A DNA stretch of 64,000 nucleotides from Paenibacillus anaericanus (GTDB lineage Bacteria; Bacillota; Bacilli; Paenibacillales; Paenibacillaceae), in the NCBI RefSeq assembly GCF_003994475.1, contig NZ_RZNY01000002.1, forward strand, positions 298,536 to 362,535, in the 5' to 3' direction. Below are positions 34,294-41,847 of the stretch, piece after piece. Position 1 is the stretch's first letter; every line of letters starts with the position of its first letter. The notes beneath the pieces were generated by a model. That model was not told where the DNA came from. It searched no databases and worked only from the letters and a program-made list of their open reading frames with translations. The position numbers and the translations under genes were made by a program.

Positions 34294-35202
34294 ATGAATG
34301 ATAACAATAAACTTAATGTAGCTATTTTAGGAAGTGGCAATATAGGTACGGACTTACTTGTAAAAGTGGGAAGATCAAACTATTTAGACTGTACTTATTT
34401 TGTAGGTAGAAATCATGATTCTCATGGTATACAAATAGCTCAAAGTTTAGGAGTAAGGACCTCTATCGACAGTATTGATGCACTAATTAAGGATTCAGAC
34501 AGTTTTGATTTAGTATTTGACGCTACATCTGCGAATGGTCATAACATACATGCTCCAATATTCAAGCAAATGGGTAAAATATCCATTGATTTAACTCCTT
34601 CAAATATAGGAGAAATGTGTGTTCCCGCCGTAAATTTGGAGCCTTGTTTGAATTTTACTGAAATTAGCTTAGTGACGTGTGGAGGGCAAGCTGCCATTCC
34701 TTTGGCCTATGCAATTGGTCAAACACAAACAAATATTCAATACATTGAAGTCGTTTCAAGTATTTCATCAATGAGTGCTGGACTAGCGACAAGAAATAAT
34801 TTAGATGAGTACATTGAAACTACAGAGAAGGCAATTGGTAAATTTTCTGGATGTAACGATGTTAAGGCAATTATTAATTTAAATCCTGCAAATCCATGTA
34901 TTGATATGCAAACGACGATTATGGCCATTGTGGATCAGCCAGATCTTATGAAACTTCAAGAATTCATAGATCAAATTGTGCTGGACATACAAATGTATGT
35001 TCCAGGTTATCAATTAATCATCTCTCCTACCATCGAAAATGGAAGAATGATCGTAATGATTAAGGTTAAGGGGTATGGGGATTACCTCCCTCCGTATGCT
35101 GGAAATCTCGATATTATTAATTGTGCTGCCATCTCAGTGGCAGAGGAATTTGCAAAGAAAAGATCAAACAAAGGAGGTTACCATGAATCATCTGTTAATT
35201 AG
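34294..35202 (+). CDS. mhpF: Acetaldehyde dehydrogenase (acetylating), MhpF/DmpF type
   Basis: A 302-residue enzyme that interconverts acetaldehyde and acetyl-CoA with NAD+. An N-terminal Rossmann fold (VAILGSGNIGTDLL) and the catalytic Cys in SLVTCGGQAAIPLAYAI near residue 131 are clear. SSISSMSAGLATRNN and the C-terminal YLPPYAGNLDIINCAA match the DmpF/MhpF family closely, and length is normal. In known systems it forms a channelling complex with the aldolase MhpE, and the next gene is exactly that partner, overlapping by 20 nt. The ring-cleavage and hydratase genes of aromatic catabolism are absent. Confidence 0.93.
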   Translation: MNDNNKLNVAILGSGNIGTDLLVKVGRSNYLDCTYFVGRNHDSHGIQIAQSLGVRTSIDSIDALIKDSDSFDLVFDATSANGHNIHAPIFKQMGKISIDLTPSNIGEMCVPAVNLEPCLNFTEISLVTCGGQAAIPLAYAIGQTQTNIQYIEVVSSISSMSAGLATRNNLDEYIETTEKAIGKFSGCNDVKAIINLNPANPCIDMQTTIMAIVDQPDLMKLQEFIDQIVLDIQMYVPGYQLIISPTIENGRMIVMIKVKGYGDYLPPYAGNLDIINCAAISVAEEFAKKRSNKGGYHESSVN

Positions 35203-36187
35203 TGATCCAACCCTTAGGGATGGATCTCATGCTGTTCAACATCAACTCACAATGGATCATATTCTGTTCTATGCCGAACATGCTGAACATACTGGAATAC
35301 CCATATTAGAAGTTGGTCATGGTAACGGCTTAGGAGCCTCCTCTTTACAACTGGGTAAGAGTTTAGTGTCAGATACCGAACTTCTAGTGCAGTGCCGGGC
35401 AAGACTTACAAATACCAAGTTAGGTATTCACGTAATACCAGGGTTTGCAACGATAAATAAAGATTTAAACAACGCTCTAGATATTGGCGTCGATGTTGTT
35501 AGGGTCGCCTCCCACTGCACAGAGGCAAATATTACAAAACGTCATATTGAATATTCACGAAATAGGGAAAAAGAAGTATTCGGTGTATTAATGATGTCCC
35601 ATATGGCATCCCCAGCAGTATTAGTTGAAGAAGCTAAAAAAATGGAAAGCTATGGCGCACAGGCAATTATAATTATGGATTCAGCCGGAGCCTCTTTACC
35701 TGTTGATGTACATGAGAAAATCACAGCTTTAGTTCATCATTTAGATATCCCTGTAGGATTTCATGCGCATAATAACTTAGGCATGGCAATTGCTAATTCA
35801 ATTACTGCAGTAGAATCAGGAGCTACCATACTTGATGGTACTTCAAGGGGATTTGGAGCGGGTGCAGGCAATGCCCAGTTGGAAGTGTTAGTTGCCGTAT
35901 TGCACAAAATGGGTTATCAAACCGGAATCGATCTTTATCGATTATTAGATTTCGCGGATCAAGCTGAAAGTTTATTTTGTACCCCCCCTCACATTAGTTC
36001 AGTAAGCGTGATTAGTGGACTTACAGGGGTTTTCTCTGGCTTCGCAAAGCCTGTGGAGAGAATTGCTAAACAATACAATATTGATCCTAAAGATGTTTTC
36101 TTTGAGCTTGGAAAAAGAAAGATCATCGCTGGTCAAGAGGACCTGATCCTTGATGTTGCAATCTGGTTATCTCACCATGCAAAGTAA
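35183..36187 (+). CDS. mhpE: 4-hydroxy-2-oxovalerate aldolase, MhpE/DmpG type
   Basis: A 334-residue class II aldolase that reversibly splits 4-hydroxy-2-oxopentanoate into pyruvate and acetaldehyde. The DPTLRDGSHAV start supplies the metal-binding Asp and catalytic Arg. GFHAHNNLG supplies the HxH metal ligands, and DGTSRGFGAGAGNAQLE follows. The C-terminal DmpG communication domain is intact (KRKIIAGQEDLILDVA), which implies a working channelling partnership with the MhpF protein. The frame is open from 35075, but AAGGAGG stands 5 nt before the ATG at 35183. It overlaps the mhpF gene, so the two are translationally coupled. Confidence 0.93.
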   Translation: MNHLLISDPTLRDGSHAVQHQLTMDHILFYAEHAEHTGIPILEVGHGNGLGASSLQLGKSLVSDTELLVQCRARLTNTKLGIHVIPGFATINKDLNNALDIGVDVVRVASHCTEANITKRHIEYSRNREKEVFGVLMMSHMASPAVLVEEAKKMESYGAQAIIIMDSAGASLPVDVHEKITALVHHLDIPVGFHAHNNLGMAIANSITAVESGATILDGTSRGFGAGAGNAQLEVLVAVLHKMGYQTGIDLYRLLDFADQAESLFCTPPHISSVSVISGLTGVFSGFAKPVERIAKQYNIDPKDVFFELGKRKIIAGQEDLILDVAIWLSHHAK

Positions 36188-36188
36188 A

Positions 36189-37115
36189 ATGCAAATTGCG
36201 ATTCTAGGGTCTACGGGACATATTGCGAAGAACCTTATCTTTGAAATGAATAAGCGTAGTGAGTTTCATTTGCATCTTTTTGCACGAAAAATAGATGCTT
36301 TGAATAACTTTATCAACTTATATACTAATGATCCTGGCAATATAACCGTAAGAGGCTTAGAGGAATTTAGCAATTATAGTTATGATGTAATCATCAATTG
36401 TATTGGTATTGGTAACCCCTCTATTTTAAAAAGAGATCCCTCTATGGTATTTAGGTTAACCGAACAATTTGATAATTTGGTGCTGGATTATTTACAACAT
36501 AATAAGAATACACTTTATCTATATTTTAGTAGTGGCGCGGTTTACGGATCAGATTTTAGCATGCCTGTCGATCGTAATAGTTATAATAAATTAAATGTAA
36601 ATCATAGTTCTTCGAATGATTTCTACTCAATTTCCAAAATTTATACAGAAGCAAAACACCGTTCCTATGCTGAATATAACGTTGTTGATTTAAGAGTATT
36701 TGGATTCTTCAGCCAATTTGCTGACTTAACTGCCCCCTACTTCCTAAATGAATTAATCACTTGTGTACAAAAGGACCAAGTATTTATCACGAACCATAGC
36801 AACATGATCAGAGATTACATTCATCCTACAGATTTGATTGCATTAATTGACAAACTAATTTTTAAACATGATCTTAATGATGTTTTTGATGTATATAGCC
36901 TCGCTCCCATTTCCAAGTTTGAAATCATTGAGTTATTCGAACATAAATACAATCTAATTTATCAAATTGAGAACTTACCGGGATCCTCTCCCACTGGCGA
37001 AAAAAACTCCTATTATTCTGTAAATAATAAATTAGCGGATATAGGGTATTACCCCACACTAAGTTCGTTAAATACAATAATGATGGCAACAGATCACATT
37101 TTAAATAATGACTAG
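36189..37115 (+). CDS. NAD-dependent epimerase/dehydratase (extended SDR)
   Basis: A protein of about 308 residues with a Rossmann start MQIAILGSTGHIAKNL, the SDR active-site region YFSSGAVYG and the YxxxK motif in YSISKIYTEAKH. These are typical of nucleotide-sugar epimerases and dehydratases or of reductases of related small molecules. It lacks strong binding-site sequence: ATG at 36189 lies one nucleotide after the aldolase stop codon, and ATG at 36177 overlaps it, so coupled re-initiation is likely. Base composition looks more AT-rich than the flanking genes. It should act on the product of the upstream aldolase/ThDP enzymes. Confidence 0.8.
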   Translation: MQIAILGSTGHIAKNLIFEMNKRSEFHLHLFARKIDALNNFINLYTNDPGNITVRGLEEFSNYSYDVIINCIGIGNPSILKRDPSMVFRLTEQFDNLVLDYLQHNKNTLYLYFSSGAVYGSDFSMPVDRNSYNKLNVNHSSSNDFYSISKIYTEAKHRSYAEYNVVDLRVFGFFSQFADLTAPYFLNELITCVQKDQVFITNHSNMIRDYIHPTDLIALIDKLIFKHDLNDVFDVYSLAPISKFEIIELFEHKYNLIYQIENLPGSSPTGEKNSYYSVNNKLADIGYYPTLSSLNTIMMATDHILNND

Positions 37116-37151
37116 CAAGTCGATTGTTTAATGGAGAGAATATGAAATTTC

Positions 37152-37178
37152 AAGAGCTGTTTTGACAGCTCTTTATTT
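37152..37178 (+). terminator. Terminator after the MhpEF-type operon
   Basis: AAGAGCTGT (37152-37160) pairs with ACAGCTCTT (37165-37173) and is followed by TATTTAATTTT. Confidence 0.8.
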
Positions 37179-37286
37179 AATTTTCTTAACTGCCGAATTT
37201 GGCGAACTCCAACCCTGATGTTAAATTTTACATAGACTGACCACATAAAATGGACGTAACATTCTTTGAGAAGGAGAGTGAGCTCG

Positions 37287-37853
37287 ATGATAAACAAGAG
37301 TTTTGTACCATTCCCAACATTAGAAACGAATAGATTACTCCTTAGGTTAGTTGAGGATTCGGATGTGGAGCAATTATATGAAGTGCTTAGTGATGCAGAA
37401 GTAGCAAAGTTTGATTATTTTCACCCGTTAACATCCATAGAACAAGCACTTAAATTTATTGCTAGATTTAAGAACGAACTAGAAGAAAATGAAGAGATCA
37501 CGTGGGGAATTATTTTAAAAGAGACCAACCAATTAATCGGAACCTGCAACATGGGGAGTTTTGATGATGGAGCTAGACGGGCAGAAATCGGTTATGATAT
37601 CGCTCAATCTAAGTGGGGTAAAGGTTATGCAACAGAAGCATTGGGAGCAGTTATTGAATATGGATTTACGACTATGAATCTAAACAGGATTGAAGCTACA
37701 ATAACACCTGGTAATGATGCATCTGTCAAAGTACTGAAGAAGCTTAATTTTGTACACGAGGGAATAGTTAGGGAGCGGGATTTAATCAAAGGCAAACTAG
37801 AGGACGGAATCATGATGTCCATTCTGAAGAGAGACTATGAAATAATCAAATAA
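37287..37853 (+). CDS. GNAT acetyltransferase, RimJ/RimL type
   Basis: A 188-residue single-domain acetyltransferase of the RimJ/RimL group. It has the opening TLETNRLLLRLVEDSDVEQLYEVLSD, the acetyl-CoA loop SKWGKGYATEALGAVIEYGF (Q/R-x-x-G-x-G/A) and the closing NDASVKVLKKLNFVHEGIVRER. The ATG at 37287 lies 9 nt after AAGGAGA and is chosen over the longer frame from 37266. The substrate may be a ribosomal protein, another protein or a small amine. It stands alone. Confidence 0.88.
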   Translation: MINKSFVPFPTLETNRLLLRLVEDSDVEQLYEVLSDAEVAKFDYFHPLTSIEQALKFIARFKNELEENEEITWGIILKETNQLIGTCNMGSFDDGARRAEIGYDIAQSKWGKGYATEALGAVIEYGFTTMNLNRIEATITPGNDASVKVLKKLNFVHEGIVRERDLIKGKLEDGIMMSILKRDYEIIK

Positions 37854-37926
37854 CAATTGCATGGGTTATCCAATTTGATTCGTCATATTAGAGGAGAACA
37901 TCCATAACTGATGAATGGAGCTACCC

Positions 37927-38823
37927 ATGAAAAACGTTAAAAAATCACAGAAATACATATTTATTAATATTTCACTCATCGCCGTCATTGTTCTAACATG
38001 GATTGTAGTATATGGGATTAATGGCTTACCAGGTGCATATGCCTGGTTTGCTCTTAAATTAGTATTTCCCTTTTTAGGGTTGGCAGGTATTCTGTTGAAT
38101 CTGATTCTACTCGTCGTTTTTATCTTTAAAAAGAAAAATATCTTGAACACACTTGTCGGTTTGCTTGTAAGTGCGATCTTTGCACTGCATCTTGTATTGA
38201 CTATGAATCTCGTCCAACTTCCGTATCCGGCCCTTGTTCAAAAAGTTGAGCCTGCTATCACTGTTAACTGGCCGTTAGCTGAACCAACCGTAGTGGGCTG
38301 GGGTGGTGACTCTATCCATTCCAACTTACCTCACGTGATATGGCCGTCTGAACGATGGGCATATGACTTAGTCATGGAACCTTATAATACAGGGAGTACC
38401 CATCTCGAAGATTATGGCATCTGGAATAAAGAAGTCCTTTCCCCCGTTTTCGGAACCGTCATTGCAGCTCACGACGACGAAGCTGATATTATGCCAGGAT
38501 CGGAAGATGTACTTTCCATGGAAGGGAATCATGTTTACCTGCAAATGGAGAGGACGGGGACCTATCTATTACTCAATCATCTAAAAAAAGATAGCGTTAC
38601 GGTTAAGGTTGGAGATGATGTGCAACCGGGAGATGTACTCGGTCGAGTCGGAAACAGCGGCTCTACTTCGGAACCTCATTTACACATTCATCATCAACGG
38701 CAAAACCCACTTCAAACCCTCCATCCCATTTTAGCCGAAGGTCTTCCTCTTTATTTTCAAGACACGGATGCGGATGCCATGCCACAAAAAGGGACCGTAG
38801 TGACTCAGGAGCTGACAAAATAA
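37927..38823 (+). CDS. M23 (LytM-type) metallopeptidase with N-terminal membrane helices
   Basis: A 298-residue protein with three N-terminal membrane segments and a C-terminal peptidase M23 domain on the outside. The zinc motif PHLHIHHQ (HxH) and the biotinyl-lipoyl-like GDDVQPGDVLGRVGNSGSTSEPHLHIH are complete. The first motif reads SERWAYDL in place of H-x-x-x-D, as in the subfamily with RYAYDF. It could cut peptidoglycan peptides, or act as a regulator if the altered motif reduces zinc binding. ATG at 37927 has GGAG 6 nt upstream; the ATG at 37915 is an alternative. Confidence 0.8.
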   Translation: MKNVKKSQKYIFINISLIAVIVLTWIVVYGINGLPGAYAWFALKLVFPFLGLAGILLNLILLVVFIFKKKNILNTLVGLLVSAIFALHLVLTMNLVQLPYPALVQKVEPAITVNWPLAEPTVVGWGGDSIHSNLPHVIWPSERWAYDLVMEPYNTGSTHLEDYGIWNKEVLSPVFGTVIAAHDDEADIMPGSEDVLSMEGNHVYLQMERTGTYLLLNHLKKDSVTVKVGDDVQPGDVLGRVGNSGSTSEPHLHIHHQRQNPLQTLHPILAEGLPLYFQDTDADAMPQKGTVVTQELTK

Positions 38824-38825
38824 TG

Positions 38826-38884
38826 AAAAAGGTCATAGGATTAACGGGTATTATTACAACACCGTTAAATCCTATGACCTTTTA
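38826..38884. terminator. Strong bidirectional terminator
   Basis: A long stem, AAAAGGTCATAGGATT with its complement, extended by AACGG/CCGTT, is flanked by A and T runs. It lies between convergent genes. Confidence 0.9.
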
Positions 38885-38905
38885 TTAAGCATACACTTGT
38901 GAATT

Positions 38906-39499
38906 TTACTTTTCCTGATATTGCACTACAGTACCACAAAACTCACAATTCGTTGATTGTGTCGGATATACAGTCGTCTTGGAACCACATCCTGAGCAGT
39001 CAACAGACACGGGATCTTTAGGAGCTACTGCACCAGCAGTAAAACCACCCTGACCACCAAAGAACGAATTAAATACTTCATTAAATTGCTGACCATCTAC
39101 ATCTGAAGAAGAAGAGGTCGTTGAAGAAGTAGTAGTAAATACCGTTTGGGTTGATCCGTTTGAAGTCTTTACAGTTTTGGTATCTCCATGTTTCAGTTGC
39201 TCCTGCACGAAGTCATTTACCGATGCAGCGTCAAACGGATTAAAGGATGTACCTGAATCTGACTGGGTAGACTGCCAGGATAGATTCTGTGCAGAACGTT
39301 GGGTTGCCGCCTTTTTGGAACTTTCTAATAGCTTGATACTTCCAATCAGCAATAAACCACCAGGAATAAATAATATGAAGATTAAGAAAATAAATGTGCT
39401 TAAGGAAAACTCCGATAACAGCACTAGTGTCATGATTAAAAACATGAGTAAGAAAAATGCAGAGAACATCATCATCAATATAGCAATTACTTTTTTCAA
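38906..39499 (-). CDS. Membrane protein with C-terminal zinc ribbon (YdjG-like position)
   Basis: A 197-residue protein with two N-terminal hydrophobic helices and a Ser/Thr/Gln-rich linker. A C-terminal CSGC...CEFC zinc ribbon (about residues 169-189) completes it. The TTG start at 39499 follows AGGAGG. It is the last gene of a three-gene operon with a four-helix membrane protein and an SPFH/zinc-ribbon protein. This recalls the pspA-ydjGHI set of Bacillus subtilis, which answers envelope stress; pspA itself is absent here. Assignment to that system is inference from gene order and domain content. Confidence 0.72.
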   Translation of the reverse strand: MKKVIAILMMMFSAFFLLMFLIMTLVLLSEFSLSTFIFLIFILFIPGGLLLIGSIKLLESSKKAATQRSAQNLSWQSTQSDSGTSFNPFDAASVNDFVQEQLKHGDTKTVKTSNGSTQTVFTTTSSTTSSSSDVDGQQFNEVFNSFFGGQGGFTAGAVAPKDPVSVDCSGCGSKTTVYPTQSTNCEFCGTVVQYQEK

Positions 39500-39525
39500 T
39501 CGATAAACCTCCTGAATTTTACTTC

Positions 39526-40266
39526 CTATTTCGCTAGTAGCACCTGTTCATTACGATGGGCAAGACGACGTGTGAGATCATGGAGATGATGAACGATCAT
39601 TTTGAATGAATGTTCTTGATTACCAGAAGCCATACCCGTAACCTTTTCTTCTAATAGATAGATGTGATTTATCAGTTCATGATCCATATGTAAGATGGAC
39701 CTTGGTATAACCGGGTCACTGTAGTGAACCTTCTCAATCAACGCCGCAATGATGGACTCCATCTCTTTGACCTGTGGATCTTTCATAGATTTAATCATCA
39801 GTTGTACTTCTTTCAAAGCGGATTCAATCTCATGCAAATTTACAAGCTGTGACCTCGTATCTTCTTCATGATCCATAGTAGATTTTAGATATAGCAGGAT
39901 CAGTCCGCTAGCGATGATTGTACAAGCAAGGGTTATAGAATGAATCAATATATATCCTGACAAAGCAAGATCGGAAAATCTAGTAAAGAATGAATAAACG
40001 AACACTACTATCAAATAGGACAAGATTACAACACCTAAACCCAGATAACCAGGTAAATTACGCTTAACACGATCTAGATTAGGGAACAAATAACTGGCAT
40101 ATAGCCACAAAAGCGTTTCAGCTAAAAGTACAGCCGAGAGAGAAATCCAGAATGATCCCAAAGAATTACTGTTATCTAAAAGCGTCATAAAAACAATCCA
40201 TGTAGAGACCAATCCCACTAAGTATAAGACCAATGTAATCCTTGTCCCATACCGATTTATTGTCAT
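39526..40266 (-). CDS. Four-helix membrane protein with cytosolic coiled coil
   Basis: A 246-residue protein with four transmembrane helices in the first 130 residues and a cytosolic tail of about 115 residues. The tail is rich in Glu, Leu, Lys and His and predicted to form a coiled coil (LVNLHEIESALKEVQLMI). Its ATG overlaps the SPFH-gene stop by 4 nt, so expression is coupled. No enzyme motif is visible. In context it may anchor or signal for the SPFH protein; the closest functional analogue is the YdjH position in the B. subtilis operon, which is a tentative comparison. Confidence 0.65.
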   Translation of the reverse strand: MTINRYGTRITLVLYLVGLVSTWIVFMTLLDNSNSLGSFWISLSAVLLAETLLWLYASYLFPNLDRVKRNLPGYLGLGVVILSYLIVVFVYSFFTRFSDLALSGYILIHSITLACTIIASGLILLYLKSTMDHEEDTRSQLVNLHEIESALKEVQLMIKSMKDPQVKEMESIIAALIEKVHYSDPVIPRSILHMDHELINHIYLLEEKVTGMASGNQEHSFKMIVHHLHDLTRRLAHRNEQVLLAK

Positions 40267-41588
40267 TGAGCGTTACCCCCATCTAGCAGGTTACACCCAC
40301 ATTCCAGGCAAAACTTCTGATTTGGTTTCACTTCATGCTGACAACTCCTGCATTTTAGAACGAGGTTTTCACCGCAATTCCCACAAAATTTAGTTTCATT
40401 CGATACTAGCTGACTGCATTTCGGACACCGTCTAGGCAAAGTTTCTTTGCAATTGACACATTCCAGGCTATCCTCTGTATTATCTGCACCGCATTTCGGA
40501 CAAGCGCAATATTTATCACCACAACCCGCACAGAATTTCGAGCCTTCGAGTAGTGGTAATCCACATATATTACACTTAGCAACCGTATCCTTTGTTGCTT
40601 GCTTAGTTAAATCAGCTAACGGTTTACCACAACTACTGCAAAATGTGGATTCTTTAAGATTTGCATGCTGACAACTTGAACAGATATCAAATTGAGACTT
40701 GTCCCCCGTATTAATTACTTTTGACATTTGAGACATTTCATTGCCTAAAGGAGCTCCGACTCCATATCCCATACCCATTCCAATACCCGCACCCATAAGG
40801 CCGGACTGCATGCTTCCTTCATTCTTCGCTGCGCCTTCCAAAGTATCGAATGTGCGCTCTTGCTGATATGTATAACCGATAATATCCATTTCCGCTCTAC
40901 GTGCCAAAGCATCTCTTAACCGTATGACGGAAGGATCATCTTCGGGAAGATTCACATTTTGAATATACAAATTAAGAACTTGAATGCCGTATTCCGCTAG
41001 TACGGGAGCAATAATGCACTCGAAATGAGTGGACATTTCTCCGATAAAGGCATTAATCTCTAATACACTAATTCTCTTCTGAACCAGATACGATGTAAGC
41101 ATCGAGTTAATATTCATAATAAGTAAGCCGCGGAAGTAATTCACTAAATTCGCTTGATTGAACTCATGCATTGTCCCTACTAACTTAAGCAAAAACTTGC
41201 GTGAATCTTCAATGCGAATACCAAACTGACCAAAAGCCCTCACAGGCACGATGATATTATATTTTGGGTCTTGTAATTGAATCGGGTTAGCGGTTCCCCA
41301 CTTCACATCGAGCGAACTCACTTTGTTGACATACCAAACTTCAGCCGCAAACGGAGATTCTCCTCCAAACGGTAAATTGATAATGTTGTTCAATATCGGG
41401 ATGTTAGCTGTGCTTAACGTATGACGTCCAGCGCCATATAAATCAAGTGCTTTACCATCTTTGAAGAGAATCGCCTCTTGGGACTGATTCACAATCAGTT
41501 GGGTCCATGTCCCTAATTCTGCTTCAGGATGTTTCCATGCGAATACATCCGGGGATCCTTCATATTTGATTACATCAATAAGTGCCAT
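40263..41588 (-). CDS. SPFH-domain protein with five C-terminal zinc ribbons (YdjI-like)
   Basis: A 441-residue protein. Residues 1-230 form a virion-core/SPFH (flotillin-like) domain (VIKYEGSPDVFAWKHPE at the start). A Gly/Met-rich hinge (about 255-275) precedes five successive double-CxxC modules: CSSC-CSSC, CNIC-CAGC, CPKC-CVNC, CPKC-CGNC and CRSC-CLEC. SPFH proteins scaffold membrane complexes and zinc ribbons bind other proteins or nucleic acids, so this is probably an adaptor that recruits membrane partners under stress. It leads the operon. GTGGGGAA lies upstream of the ATG, and a GGAACCTGTTCC palindrome (41631-41642) lies in the promoter region. Confidence 0.83.
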   Translation of the reverse strand: MALIDVIKYEGSPDVFAWKHPEAELGTWTQLIVNQSQEAILFKDGKALDLYGAGRHTLSTANIPILNNIINLPFGGESPFAAEVWYVNKVSSLDVKWGTANPIQLQDPKYNIIVPVRAFGQFGIRIEDSRKFLLKLVGTMHEFNQANLVNYFRGLLIMNINSMLTSYLVQKRISVLEINAFIGEMSTHFECIIAPVLAEYGIQVLNLYIQNVNLPEDDPSVIRLRDALARRAEMDIIGYTYQQERTFDTLEGAAKNEGSMQSGLMGAGIGMGMGYGVGAPLGNEMSQMSKVINTGDKSQFDICSSCQHANLKESTFCSSCGKPLADLTKQATKDTVAKCNICGLPLLEGSKFCAGCGDKYCACPKCGADNTEDSLECVNCKETLPRRCPKCSQLVSNETKFCGNCGENLVLKCRSCQHEVKPNQKFCLECGCNLLDGGNAQ

Positions 41589-41751
41589 TTCTAATTCCCC
41601 ACTTTTAAGAATAATTTATCGAAAGAGGTCGGAACCTGTTCCGTAATTGCCAATCCTGTAAGTCTTTATTCTACATTTGTTAGGTAAATCCTGCCTCTAG
41701 CATCTTTCTAGACACCATTTCCAACCAACTATATCGATATCTATTCCCATT

Positions 41752-41787
41752 AAAAAACAAAAAGGAAGTGCATTATAAGCCACTTCC
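41752..41787 (-). terminator. Terminator after the GH85 gene
   Basis: GGAAGTG (41764-41770) pairs with CACTTCC (41781-41787). Read on the minus strand it is followed by TTTTTGTTTTTT. Confidence 0.78.
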
Positions 41788-41847
41788 CCCCTGTTATAAA
41801 TATACATAATGAGTATCTAGCCCAGGAAACACCCTATTCGCTATGGG

